Assembly (NCBI GenBank): GCA_963621885.1
Contig: CAVFFT010000079.1
Location: 1 to 5,018, forward strand
DNA from: UMGS1519 sp963621885
GTDB lineage: Bacteria; Actinomycetota; Coriobacteriia; Coriobacteriales; Eggerthellaceae
DNA length: 5,018 bases
Direction of reading: 5' to 3'
Part shown: positions 1-5,018 of the stretch, piece by piece
Numbering within the stretch: position 1 is the first letter of the stretch
Layout of the letters: every line of letters starts with the position of its first letter
Made by a program: the position numbers and the translations under genes
Notes under the pieces: model-generated
Databases searched by the model: none
The model's input: the letters and a program-made list of their open reading frames with translations, nothing else
Told to the model about the DNA's origin: nothing

Positions 1-55
1 TGAAAAAGCCCCCGAGTTGGGAGCTTGGATTTACTGGTGCGGGTGAAGGGACTTG
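1..55 (-). repeat. Duplicate copy of the tRNA-Leu 3' end and terminator
   Basis: These 55 bases are identical to 145-199, 144 bp to the right. The copy holds the final 21 bases of the tRNA-Leu gene (positions 35-55: part of the T arm, the 3' acceptor strand, discriminator and CCA) and the downstream terminator hairpin (3-26). Identity stops at position 56, inside the T loop, so this is a tRNA tail and not a second tRNA gene. The repeat may extend left beyond the window. A duplicated tRNA 3' end is what site-specific integration into a tRNA gene leaves behind, but no integrase is visible here and a local duplication would look the same. Confidence 0.9.
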
Positions 56-144
56 CGCGCCTTCGCTTCGCGGTGCTCGCCGCTGAACGCGCCGCTGGCG
101 CGTTCAGCCCTCTCGGGGTTCAAGTCCCGCGAGGGCCCCGGAAA
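56..144. other. 89-bp insert with two adjacent hairpins between tRNA-tail copies
   Basis: This segment separates the two tRNA-tail copies and has no coding content I can support. It contains a perfect 11-bp inverted repeat with a 3-base loop (83-93 with 97-107). A second hairpin follows immediately (108-117 with 126-135, one internal mismatch, 8-base loop). The loop region of the second hairpin contains TTCAAGTCCC on the plus strand, the same string that forms the T loop and T stem of the minus-strand tRNA-Leu. As a result GGGACTTG (48-55) and CAAGTCCC (121-128) form an inverted pair around 65 bp. It could be a small palindromic (REP- or MITE-like) element or the scar of a rearrangement between tRNA T-arm sequences. 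Its function is unknown. Confidence 0.6.
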
Positions 145-199
145 TGAAAAAGCCCCCGAGTTGGGAGCTTGGATTTACTGGTGCGGGTGAAGGGACTTG
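145..199 (-). repeat. Second copy of 55-bp repeat, part of the intact tRNA locus
   Basis: This is identical to 1-55. Here the repeat is continuous with the complete tRNA-Leu gene: bases 179-199 are its 3' end and 147-170 its terminator. This is therefore the copy belonging to the functional gene. Confidence 0.9.
147..170 (-). terminator. Intrinsic terminator of tRNA-Leu
   Basis: Read on the minus strand, an 8-bp stem (AAGCTCCC with GGGGGCTT, one G-U pair) encloses a 5-base loop, AACTC. It ends in a run of five T, followed by CATTT. It begins 9 bases after the tRNA CCA end, so it fits Rho-independent termination of the tRNA transcript. The same hairpin is duplicated at 3-26. Confidence 0.75.
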
Positions 200-265
200 A
201 ACCCCCATGGAGTTGCCTCCATACGGACCTGAACCGTACGCGTCTGCCAATTCCGCCACACCCGC
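179..265 (-). tRNA. tRNA-Leu, anticodon CAG
   Basis: The minus strand folds into a class II tRNA of 87 nt including an encoded CCA. The acceptor strands GCGGGTG (265-259) and CACCCGC (189-183) pair perfectly, with discriminator A and then CCA. The anticodon loop TTCAGGT sits on an ACGG/CCGT stem and gives anticodon CAG, which reads CUG leucine codons. A long variable arm (TGGAG, a short loop, CTCCA) is typical of tRNA-Leu/Ser/Tyr, and the A discriminator suits leucine. The T arm has loop TTCAAGT. A promoter lies upstream at 296-324 and a terminator follows at 147-170, so it looks like a functional single-gene unit. Confidence 0.96.
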
Positions 266-295
266 ATGTGTGAGCTTCAGTAGAAGCAGAACGAA

Positions 296-324
296 ATAGT
301 ACACCGCCACCCAATCTTGCGCAA
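296..324 (-). promoter_or_regulatory. Probable sigma-70-type promoter for tRNA-Leu
   Basis: On the minus strand a -35-like TTGCGC (324-319) and a -10-like TACTAT (301-296) are separated by exactly 17 bp. Transcription would start near 289, about 24 bases before the tRNA 5' end, a normal leader length. Both boxes deviate from consensus, but spacing and position fit. Confidence 0.55.
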
Positions 325-400
325 GCAGAAACTCAAAAGCGTTGGAAAACATTCGCTTTCACCACGGAATTCGCCAAATTGCAAATATGCGGCCGCGCGA

Positions 401-492
401 GGCGGCTCTTTTGCTCGTTTCGAAGCGGCTCTTTTGCTTGAATTCAGGCGGCTTTTTTGCTTGAATTAAGGCGGCTTTTTTGATTGCCCAGT
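401..492. repeat. Four-unit 23-bp degenerate tandem repeat
   Basis: Four consecutive 23-bp units (401-423, 424-446, 447-469, 470-492) share the core GGCGGCTYTTTTG, with A as the first base in unit 2, and mostly continue with CTTGAATT. Units 2 and 3 are the most alike. Units 1 and 4 diverge in their distal halves. The array ends 8 bases before the ribosome binding site of the ATPase gene, so it occupies that gene's 5' untranslated region or promoter. The TTGAATTCA/TTGAATTAA cores are near-palindromic and could bind a dimeric protein, but that is inference. I could not identify a clear promoter inside or just upstream of the array. Confidence 0.8.
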
Positions 493-511
493 TCAGCGCA
501 AGGAGATTCGC

Positions 512-1798
512 ATGACTCTTACCCCTTCCGGATACCGTCCCCGCATCATGGAGGACATTCTCAAGCGATATCTCAGCGTCTTCGGAGCCGTGGAAGTGCG
601 CGGCCCTAAGTGGTGCGGGAAAACCTGGCTTTCACTTTCCCAAGCGAACAGCGTCACAAAGCTCGATGACCCCGCAACGCGCACGACGGTTGAGCTTGAT
701 GCTAAGCTCGCCCTTCACGGAGACGAGCCGCATCTTGTAGACGAATGGCAGGAAGTCCCCGCAGTTTGGGATGCCACCCGACGAGCAGTCGACGAGAAGG
801 CAAACGCGTGCGGCAGGTTTCTTCTCACTGGATCATCAAGCCCCAACATGGACAAGGTGACGCACTCGGGCGCAGGGCGCATTGCGCGACTTCGCATGGA
901 GCCCATGACACTTGTCGAGCAGGGTCTTTCAAACGGGAAAGCCTCACTGGAGAAGCTATTCAATGGCGACGATATTCCAGCGGCACAGTCCGACCTTGAC
1001 CTGGAAACTCTTATCGACTCCATATGCCGGGGCGGCTGGCCGGCGGCGCTTGATAAGCCCAGTGAATTCCAGGGAATCGTCGTCGACCAATATATCGATG
1101 CTTTCATCGACAGCGTCTCCCAACGCAAAGAGCTCGATCCCGTCCATATGCGCCGCGTCCTCTACGCTCTCGCCCGAAATGACGGCGGCTCGGCATCCAT
1201 TGAAACGCTCACAAGCGACGCGCTCCGTGGCGAGGAGGCGACGAGCGCAGACCGCGCCAACACGACACGCTATCTCTCCTATCTCGAAGAGAACTATCTG
1301 CTTCGCAGTCTTGGTGGCTGGGATGCCCCTGTCAAGTCGCGGGCACGCACGCGGACGCGCCCAAAGCGCTACCTCGTGGACCCTTCACTAACGGTTTCGC
1401 TTTTGGGTTACAACGCAGAGCGGCTCCTTTTGGACCGCCAGCTTTTGGGAATTCTGTTCGAGAGCCTATGCATTCGCGATCTTTCCGCCTACCTTGGCGC
1501 CTCGGTGGCACTTCGCCAGGCAAACCTGTTCTACTACCGCGACGCTTATGGTCTCGAAGTTGACGCAATCATCGAGCTTGCGCAGGGACAATGGGCGGCT
1601 CTCGAAATAAAGCTTGACGTTGCCAAGACCGACAATGCAGCGGCAAACCTCTTGCGGCTTCGCAATAAGGTCGTCTCAAACCCCGCAGCGCAGAATCCCG
1701 AACCGGCATTTCTTGGAGTGATAGCCGCGAATGCGCCCTATTTCTTCCAACGTCCTGACGGAATCTACGTTATCCCAGCTGGGTGCTTGGGACGTTAA
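512..1798 (+). CDS. DUF4143-type AAA ATPase (AAA_14/DUF4143 protein)
   Basis: This encodes a 428-aa cytoplasmic ATPase. The ATG at 512 is supported by AAGGAG at 500-505, six bases upstream; a later ATG at residue 13 is less well placed. Walker A is GPKWCGKT (residues 31-38), the Walker B-like strand is HLVDEWQ (74-80), and FLLTGSS (103-109) fits sensor 1. The GRIARLRMEPMTL region (122-134) and GGWP (174-177) are typical of this family. The C-terminal DUF4143 part has GILFESL (313-319), EVD (349-351) and EIK (365-367), a PD-(D/E)XK nuclease-like arrangement with Asp351, Glu365 and Lys367. Length is normal for the family. Its cellular role is poorly known; members are often scattered, variable accessory genes. 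Frequent CTT leucine codons contrast with the downstream gene and suggest separate ancestry. No partner gene is adjacent. The family call is firm; the function is not. Confidence 0.93.
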   Translation: MTLTPSGYRPRIMEDILKRYLSVFGAVEVRGPKWCGKTWLSLSQANSVTKLDDPATRTTVELDAKLALHGDEPHLVDEWQEVPAVWDATRRAVDEKANACGRFLLTGSSSPNMDKVTHSGAGRIARLRMEPMTLVEQGLSNGKASLEKLFNGDDIPAAQSDLDLETLIDSICRGGWPAALDKPSEFQGIVVDQYIDAFIDSVSQRKELDPVHMRRVLYALARNDGGSASIETLTSDALRGEEATSADRANTTRYLSYLEENYLLRSLGGWDAPVKSRARTRTRPKRYLVDPSLTVSLLGYNAERLLLDRQLLGILFESLCIRDLSAYLGASVALRQANLFYYRDAYGLEVDAIIELAQGQWAALEIKLDVAKTDNAAANLLRLRNKVVSNPAAQNPEPAFLGVIAANAPYFFQRPDGIYVIPAGCLGR

Positions 1799-2093
1799 AG
1801 TACAGGCAGAGCGCAGCAGCGGATAGCTACACAACATGAATAGCGCATAGCGTTCTCGATGAACGTCGTGAGCGACGCTTCTGCCTTATGGATAAAAGGC
1901 AGCATTTGGCCAAAGTCCCAGGAGCGGTGCGGTCATGCAAAAAGAACCTGTTCGCTATCATGGGCTATCAAAGGCAACGAATGAAGGTAGTCGTTTCAAA
2001 GCAGAAGGCCACATGAACCGCCGCTAAGGCCGCTTCCACTACGGGCGCCACTTGCAGCGGGAGCCACCTGGCCTCGCGAGGAAAGGAAACCCC
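1799..2093. other. Intergenic region with small hairpins and a short direct repeat
   Basis: No gene is supported in these 295 bases. Two modest stems are visible: 1861-1881 (CGTCG/CGACG with flanking GAA/TTC) and a perfect 7-bp stem CTGCCTT/AAGGCAG (1881-1887 with 1896-1902). Neither is followed by a T-run, so neither is a convincing intrinsic terminator for the ATPase gene. A palindrome, TTTGGCCAAA, lies at 1905-1914. GCTATCA is directly repeated at 1954-1960 and 1964-1970, a 10-bp period upstream of the CoA-transferase that could be an operator. I could not assign a promoter with confidence. Confidence 0.4.
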
Positions 2094-3452
2094 ATGGCAG
2101 GACTGCAAGGCTTGAAGGTTGTCGATCTCACCATTTTCGCCGCGGCGCCGGGATGCGCGCGCCTGTTGGGCGAACTGGGTGCCACCGTGTACAAAATCGA
2201 ACGCGAAATGGGCGATGACCAGCGCACACAGGGCGTCTCCTGGGGTATGAAATTCAAGACGGATATCGATGACGCGGCCTTCGACTGCGGCGGATTCAAC
2301 CGCAAATGGGTGAGCCTGAATCTGAAAACGAAAGAGGGCATGGATGCCATGATGCAGCTGCTCTCGCAGGCCGACGTGTTCATCACTAGCAATCGCACGC
2401 CCGCTTTGCAGCGCATGGGCCTCGATTACGAAACGCTGCACGAGAAATTCCCGCGCCTCGTCTGGGCGCAGCTGCGCGGCTACGGCGAACGCGGCGCAAT
2501 GGCGAACGAGCAGGGCTACGACGCCATCAGCTATTCGGCACGCGGCGGCGTCACCATGAGCTTCCCAAATGCGGGTCCGAATTTCGAAGTGGGGAATTCC
2601 CCAGTGGCCTTTGGCGACTGGAACAGCTCGAACGCGCTGGCCGTGGGCGTGTTGGCCGCGCTGTGGAACGCCCAGCGCACCGGCGTGGGCGACAAGGTGA
2701 CCACAAGCCTGTACCACGTGAGCAACTGGGGCATGATGAGCGCCATCTGCGCGCAGCAGCAAGGCCAGGCGCACCCCAAGGATCGCCGGCACGCGCCATG
2801 TCCCACAAACAACAGCTACGTCTCGAGCGACGGCGTGTGGTTCGTGATGTGCTTCGGCAACTACAACAAGTTCCACCGCAAGGTGTTCGAAGCGCTGGGC
2901 ATGGATGCGCATTTCTGGGAAGACCCCGAGCTCAACAGCCTGGAAGCGCTCGCGCGCAATGGGCGCAGCGACGAGGTTGTCGCCGAAATGGAGCGCGTGT
3001 TCAAAACCAAGACCTGGGCGGAATGGGAGCCCTTCCTGGCGGAGCAGGAGCTCGCCTGCGAGAAATGCCAGACGGTCGAAGACGTGCTGCATGACGAAGA
3101 GGCGTACGCGAACGACCAGCTCCGCCGCGTGTACTACGAGGATCAGGGTTATGGCGATGACCATTCCTACACCATCACGACCGCGCCGGTGCGCCTTGAT
3201 AGCCTGGGCGATCCGGTGCTGCGCCGCTCGCTGCCCATCGGATATGACACGCGCGAAGTGCTGCATGAGCTCGGCTGGACGGATGACGCCATCGATGCCG
3301 CAAACGCATCCGGCGCGGTGAAATGCTACGAAGGCCCCGCGATGCCTGAAAGTGTGCTCGCGCCGAGCTATGGCATCTACCCCGCGAATGCGGAAGAGGC
3401 GCAGGCGATGATGGAAGCACGGGCGCGCGAAGAGGCTGCTCAGAAGGCCTAG
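2094..3452 (+). CDS. Family III (CaiB/BaiF-type) CoA-transferase
   Basis: This encodes a 452-aa cytoplasmic enzyme that should move coenzyme A between a CoA-thioester and a free carboxylic acid. The ATG at 2094 is preferred because the purine-rich GAGGAAAGGAAA lies just upstream; an in-frame TTG at 2052 has no better site. The N-terminus, LKVVDLTIFAAAPGCARLL (7-25), followed by GATVYKIE (29-36), is the family's opening Rossmann segment. GYGERG (129-134) and GYDAISYSARGG (141-152) follow. FGDWN places Asp175 where family III enzymes carry the catalytic aspartate that forms an aspartyl-CoA anhydride. GVGDKVTTSLYH matches the conserved strand after it. From memory it resembles the phenyllactate/2-hydroxyisocaproate (FldA/HadA) branch more than carnitine enzymes, but the substrate cannot be read from sequence. 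It is somewhat long, with an Ala/Glu-rich tail after about residue 430. No dehydratase or acyl-CoA dehydrogenase neighbour is present. Confidence 0.93.
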   Translation: MAGLQGLKVVDLTIFAAAPGCARLLGELGATVYKIEREMGDDQRTQGVSWGMKFKTDIDDAAFDCGGFNRKWVSLNLKTKEGMDAMMQLLSQADVFITSNRTPALQRMGLDYETLHEKFPRLVWAQLRGYGERGAMANEQGYDAISYSARGGVTMSFPNAGPNFEVGNSPVAFGDWNSSNALAVGVLAALWNAQRTGVGDKVTTSLYHVSNWGMMSAICAQQQGQAHPKDRRHAPCPTNNSYVSSDGVWFVMCFGNYNKFHRKVFEALGMDAHFWEDPELNSLEALARNGRSDEVVAEMERVFKTKTWAEWEPFLAEQELACEKCQTVEDVLHDEEAYANDQLRRVYYEDQGYGDDHSYTITTAPVRLDSLGDPVLRRSLPIGYDTREVLHELGWTDDAIDAANASGAVKCYEGPAMPESVLAPSYGIYPANAEEAQAMMEARAREEAAQKA

Positions 3453-3582
3453 CGCACGATTGGGGTCCGAGACGCGGTTGGCCTGCACGGGATTCCGGCT
3501 GCAACATGCACGACGGCACGGCCAGAACACCGGTTGCAACGCCGGCCCGCATGCACAATCACACAAGCCAGCCACCATGCAA

Positions 3583-3619
3583 GCAATAAGAAAGGCGCCC
3601 GTTTCAACAACGGGCGCCT
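3583..3619 (-). terminator. Intrinsic terminator of the SPFH gene, between convergent genes
   Basis: A perfect 11-bp stem (3593-3603 with 3609-3619; AGGCGCCCGTT and its complement) closes a 5-base loop. On the minus strand it is followed by TTCTTATT, a T-rich tail, and it starts 18 bases after the stop codon of the SPFH gene. On the plus strand the tail is AAATTCTC, so termination of the CoA-transferase transcript from the other side would be weaker, though the stem itself is symmetric. Confidence 0.85.
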
Positions 3620-3637
3620 AAATTCTCACGCGCTAAC

Positions 3638-4918
3638 TTACGGGCGCGGATGTCCGCAATTCGCACAGAACTTGCCGGCGTTCGTCGCGCCGCATTCGCA
3701 AGTCCAGGAATCATCCGCCGGCTTCGCCTGACCACACTGCGGACAGAACTTACCCGAATTGGCATTGCCGCAAGTGGGGCAGGTCCACTGATCGCCTGCC
3801 GGCGCCGGCTCAGGTTTGGGCTGGCCGCACTGCGAGCAGAACTTGCCCGCGTTTTGCGCGCCACACGAGCAGGTCCAACCGCCCGCGGCTGCAACCGGAG
3901 CCTGCGCCTGCTGGGCGCCCATGGTGTACAGGTTAGCCGCGTTCATACCACCAGCGGCATTCGCCATTCCCATGCCCATGAAGCCAACAGCCGCGCCACC
4001 CGGATTGTTCGCCGCATCGCGCATCGCCTGCGCCTGTGCCGCCGTGATATTCGCCGCCGCCATCGTGGGGTCGCGATTCACCGCCGCGCGCTGCAGCGAG
4101 GAGATGTACTCGCGGTCCTCGTCGGACAGGCTGATGCTGTTGATGCCGAAGGCCACGATCTCGATGCCGCGCATCTGTCGCCATTCAGCCGAAAGCTCCT
4201 CATTCAGCGCGTCGGCGATATCTTTCGTATGCGCCATCACTTCGGAAGGACGCAGACCCAGAGCCGAAACGCGCGCGAAGGCCGGCTGCAGCGCCGTAAG
4301 CAACTGGCTCTTGAGCTGGGAATCGATGCCGTCGCGGGTGTACACGTCAGCGGCGTTGCCCGCCACATTCTTATAGAACATCAGCGGGTCGACGATGCGA
4401 TAGGAATACTCGCCGTTGCAACGAATCGCCATGTCGGTGTCGAGACCGATGTTCTTGTCGACAAAGCGGAAGGAAACCGGCGTCGGGGTGCCGTACTTGT
4501 TTCCCATGATTTCCTTGGTGTTGATGTAGTAGACGCGCTGGTCTTTGCCCGCGCTGCCACCAAAGGTGAAACGCCTGCCCACCTGCTCGAAGGACTTCGT
4601 GAGGCTGTCGCCGAATTCGCCCGTGAAAACCGAAGGCTCGGTTCCCGTCTCGTAGACGAATTCGCCCGGTTCGGCGCTCACATCAAGGATTTCGCCGTTC
4701 TCGACGATGATCATGCACTGGCCATCGGCCACGGCGACAATCGAGCCATCGGAAATGACGTTGTCCTCGCCGCGCTTGTTCGAACCGCGCTTGCCGGTCC
4801 GCTTTTCGCCCCGCGCCAGAAGGGTGTTGGAATCGAGCGCATCACAGTAGATGTATTCACGCCACTGATCAGCAAGTACGCCACCTGCTGCGCCTAGGCT
4901 TGCCGCTATGAGCCCCAT
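3638..4918 (-). CDS. SPFH/band-7 'virion core protein'-type protein with three C-terminal zinc ribbons
   Basis: This encodes a 426-aa protein. The ATG at 4918 is preceded on the minus strand by TAAGGAGAACTT, a strong ribosome binding site 5 bases from the start. The short N-terminus, MGLIAASLGAAGGVLADQW, is typical of the family and may act as a membrane-associating segment; there is no classical signal peptide. Residues about 20-280 form the SPFH (stomatin/prohibitin/flotillin-like) domain, ending with GINSISLSDEDREYI (258-272). A Gly/Ala/Met/Gln-rich linker (about 286-346) follows. Three zinc ribbons end the protein: Cys350/352/361/364, Cys380/383/392/395 and Cys407/409/418/421, each headed by WTC and containing GKFC..CG. 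Ribbons 1 and 3 have CxC in the first knuckle; ribbon 2 has CxxC. Such proteins are thought to form membrane-linked oligomeric scaffolds, and the bacterial role is unclear. The gene is monocistronic here, with its terminator at 3583-3619. Confidence 0.93.
   Translation of the reverse strand: MGLIAASLGAAGGVLADQWREYIYCDALDSNTLLARGEKRTGKRGSNKRGEDNVISDGSIVAVADGQCMIIVENGEILDVSAEPGEFVYETGTEPSVFTGEFGDSLTKSFEQVGRRFTFGGSAGKDQRVYYINTKEIMGNKYGTPTPVSFRFVDKNIGLDTDMAIRCNGEYSYRIVDPLMFYKNVAGNAADVYTRDGIDSQLKSQLLTALQPAFARVSALGLRPSEVMAHTKDIADALNEELSAEWRQMRGIEIVAFGINSISLSDEDREYISSLQRAAVNRDPTMAAANITAAQAQAMRDAANNPGGAAVGFMGMGMANAAGGMNAANLYTMGAQQAQAPVAAAGGWTCSCGAQNAGKFCSQCGQPKPEPAPAGDQWTCPTCGNANSGKFCPQCGQAKPADDSWTCECGATNAGKFCANCGHPRP
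3641..3877 (-). repeat. Internal triplication of the zinc-ribbon coding unit
   Basis: The last 79 codons of the SPFH gene encode three related ribbons starting at Trp348, Trp378 and Trp405, spaced 30 and 27 codons apart. They share WTC, a C-G knuckle, N-(A/S)-GKFC, xxCG and a Pro-rich spacer. The similarity extends to DNA, for example in the repeated GKFC codons, which points to duplication within the gene. Ribbons 1 and 3 are closest to each other in knuckle spacing. Confidence 0.85.
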
Positions 4919-5018
4919 AAGTTCTCCTTACCGTCGTTAATCGTGCTGTGAAAGCCGCACGCTGATATGGTACCAGCTCTTTATGTGCGCACGGTCGCAT
5001 GTGAACGCGCTTTTGATG
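4919..5018 (-). promoter_or_regulatory. 5' region of the SPFH gene
   Basis: These last 100 bases hold the ribosome binding site (complement of CTCCTTA, 4924-4930) and must contain the promoter unless transcription comes from outside the window. Candidate boxes, such as TTCACA with TAAAGA 16 bp downstream on the minus strand, are weak, so I do not name a promoter. No other gene is visible at this edge. Confidence 0.4.

Noticed and set aside
35..55. A second tRNA-Leu gene
   Set aside because: Only the 3' 21 bases are present. The T loop is broken at position 56 and no 5' acceptor strand, D arm or anticodon arm follows.
108..139. A plus-strand tRNA ending at the TTCAAGTCCC motif
   Set aside because: The T-stem positions do not pair properly in the standard register, and no upstream acceptor, D or anticodon arms can be formed. 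It is better described as a hairpin that shares the T-loop string.
104..352. Small minus-strand open frame running through the tRNA-Leu region
   Set aside because: It reads straight through the tRNA gene and its promoter, so it is a by-product of the tRNA sequence and not a protein gene.
401..492. CRISPR array
   Set aside because: The units are directly adjacent with no unique spacers, only four degenerate copies exist, and no cas gene is present.
1881..1902. Intrinsic terminator of the ATPase gene
   Set aside because: The 7-bp stem is AT-containing with an 8-base loop and is followed by CATTTGG, not a T-run.
1968..3578. 536-codon open frame on the minus strand opposite the CoA-transferase
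   Set aside because: It lies almost entirely antisense to a well-supported family III CoA-transferase, and its translation is rich in His, Arg, Ala and Val with no recognisable domain. Long antisense frames of this kind are common over GC-rich genes.
3650..4897. 415-codon open frame on the plus strand opposite the SPFH gene
   Set aside because: Its translation is Arg/His/Ala-rich without any recognisable family. The opposite strand has a complete SPFH protein with a good ribosome binding site and terminator.

Overview
The window is about 5 kb of fairly GC-rich bacterial chromosome. It carries one tRNA gene and three protein genes, all of which look complete. The mix suggests a gut-type high-GC actinobacterium, possibly Coriobacteriia/Eggerthellaceae. 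That guess rests on three things: a CaiB/BaiF-type CoA-transferase resembling the phenyllactate/2-hydroxyacid branch, an SPFH protein with C-terminal zinc ribbons, and a solitary DUF4143 ATPase. No rRNA or other taxonomic marker is present, so the assignment is tentative.

Left part (1-492): an intact tRNA-Leu(CAG) lies on the minus strand (179-265) with a plausible promoter (296-324) and an intrinsic terminator (147-170). The last 21 bases of the tRNA plus its terminator occur a second time, exactly, at 1-55. The 89 bp between the two copies contain two adjacent hairpins and a motif that mimics a tRNA T-arm in the opposite orientation. This is the most unusual structure in the window. It could be a remnant attachment site, an abortive tandem duplication or a small palindromic insertion. 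A four-unit, 23-bp degenerate tandem repeat (401-492) follows, immediately before the first protein gene.

Middle part (512-3452): on the plus strand, a DUF4143-type AAA ATPase (512-1798) with intact Walker motifs and a C-terminal PD-(D/E)XK-like signature is followed by a 295-bp gap. A family III CoA-transferase (2094-3452) with a candidate catalytic Asp175 comes next. The ATPase uses CTT leucine codons much more than the CoA-transferase does, so it may have arrived by transfer. Nothing suggests the two are an operon.

Right part (3453-5018): a minus-strand gene (3638-4918) encodes an SPFH/band-7 protein of the 'virion core protein' type, with a Gly/Ala/Met-rich linker and three zinc ribbons. 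It converges on the CoA-transferase. A strong 11-bp hairpin (3593-3619) with a T-rich tail on the minus strand terminates it. The last 100 bp hold its ribosome binding site and 5' region.

The genes do not form an obvious pathway. The window looks like ordinary chromosome with one probable accessory gene next to a tRNA locus showing rearrangement. I did not find convincing evidence for a new multi-gene system.
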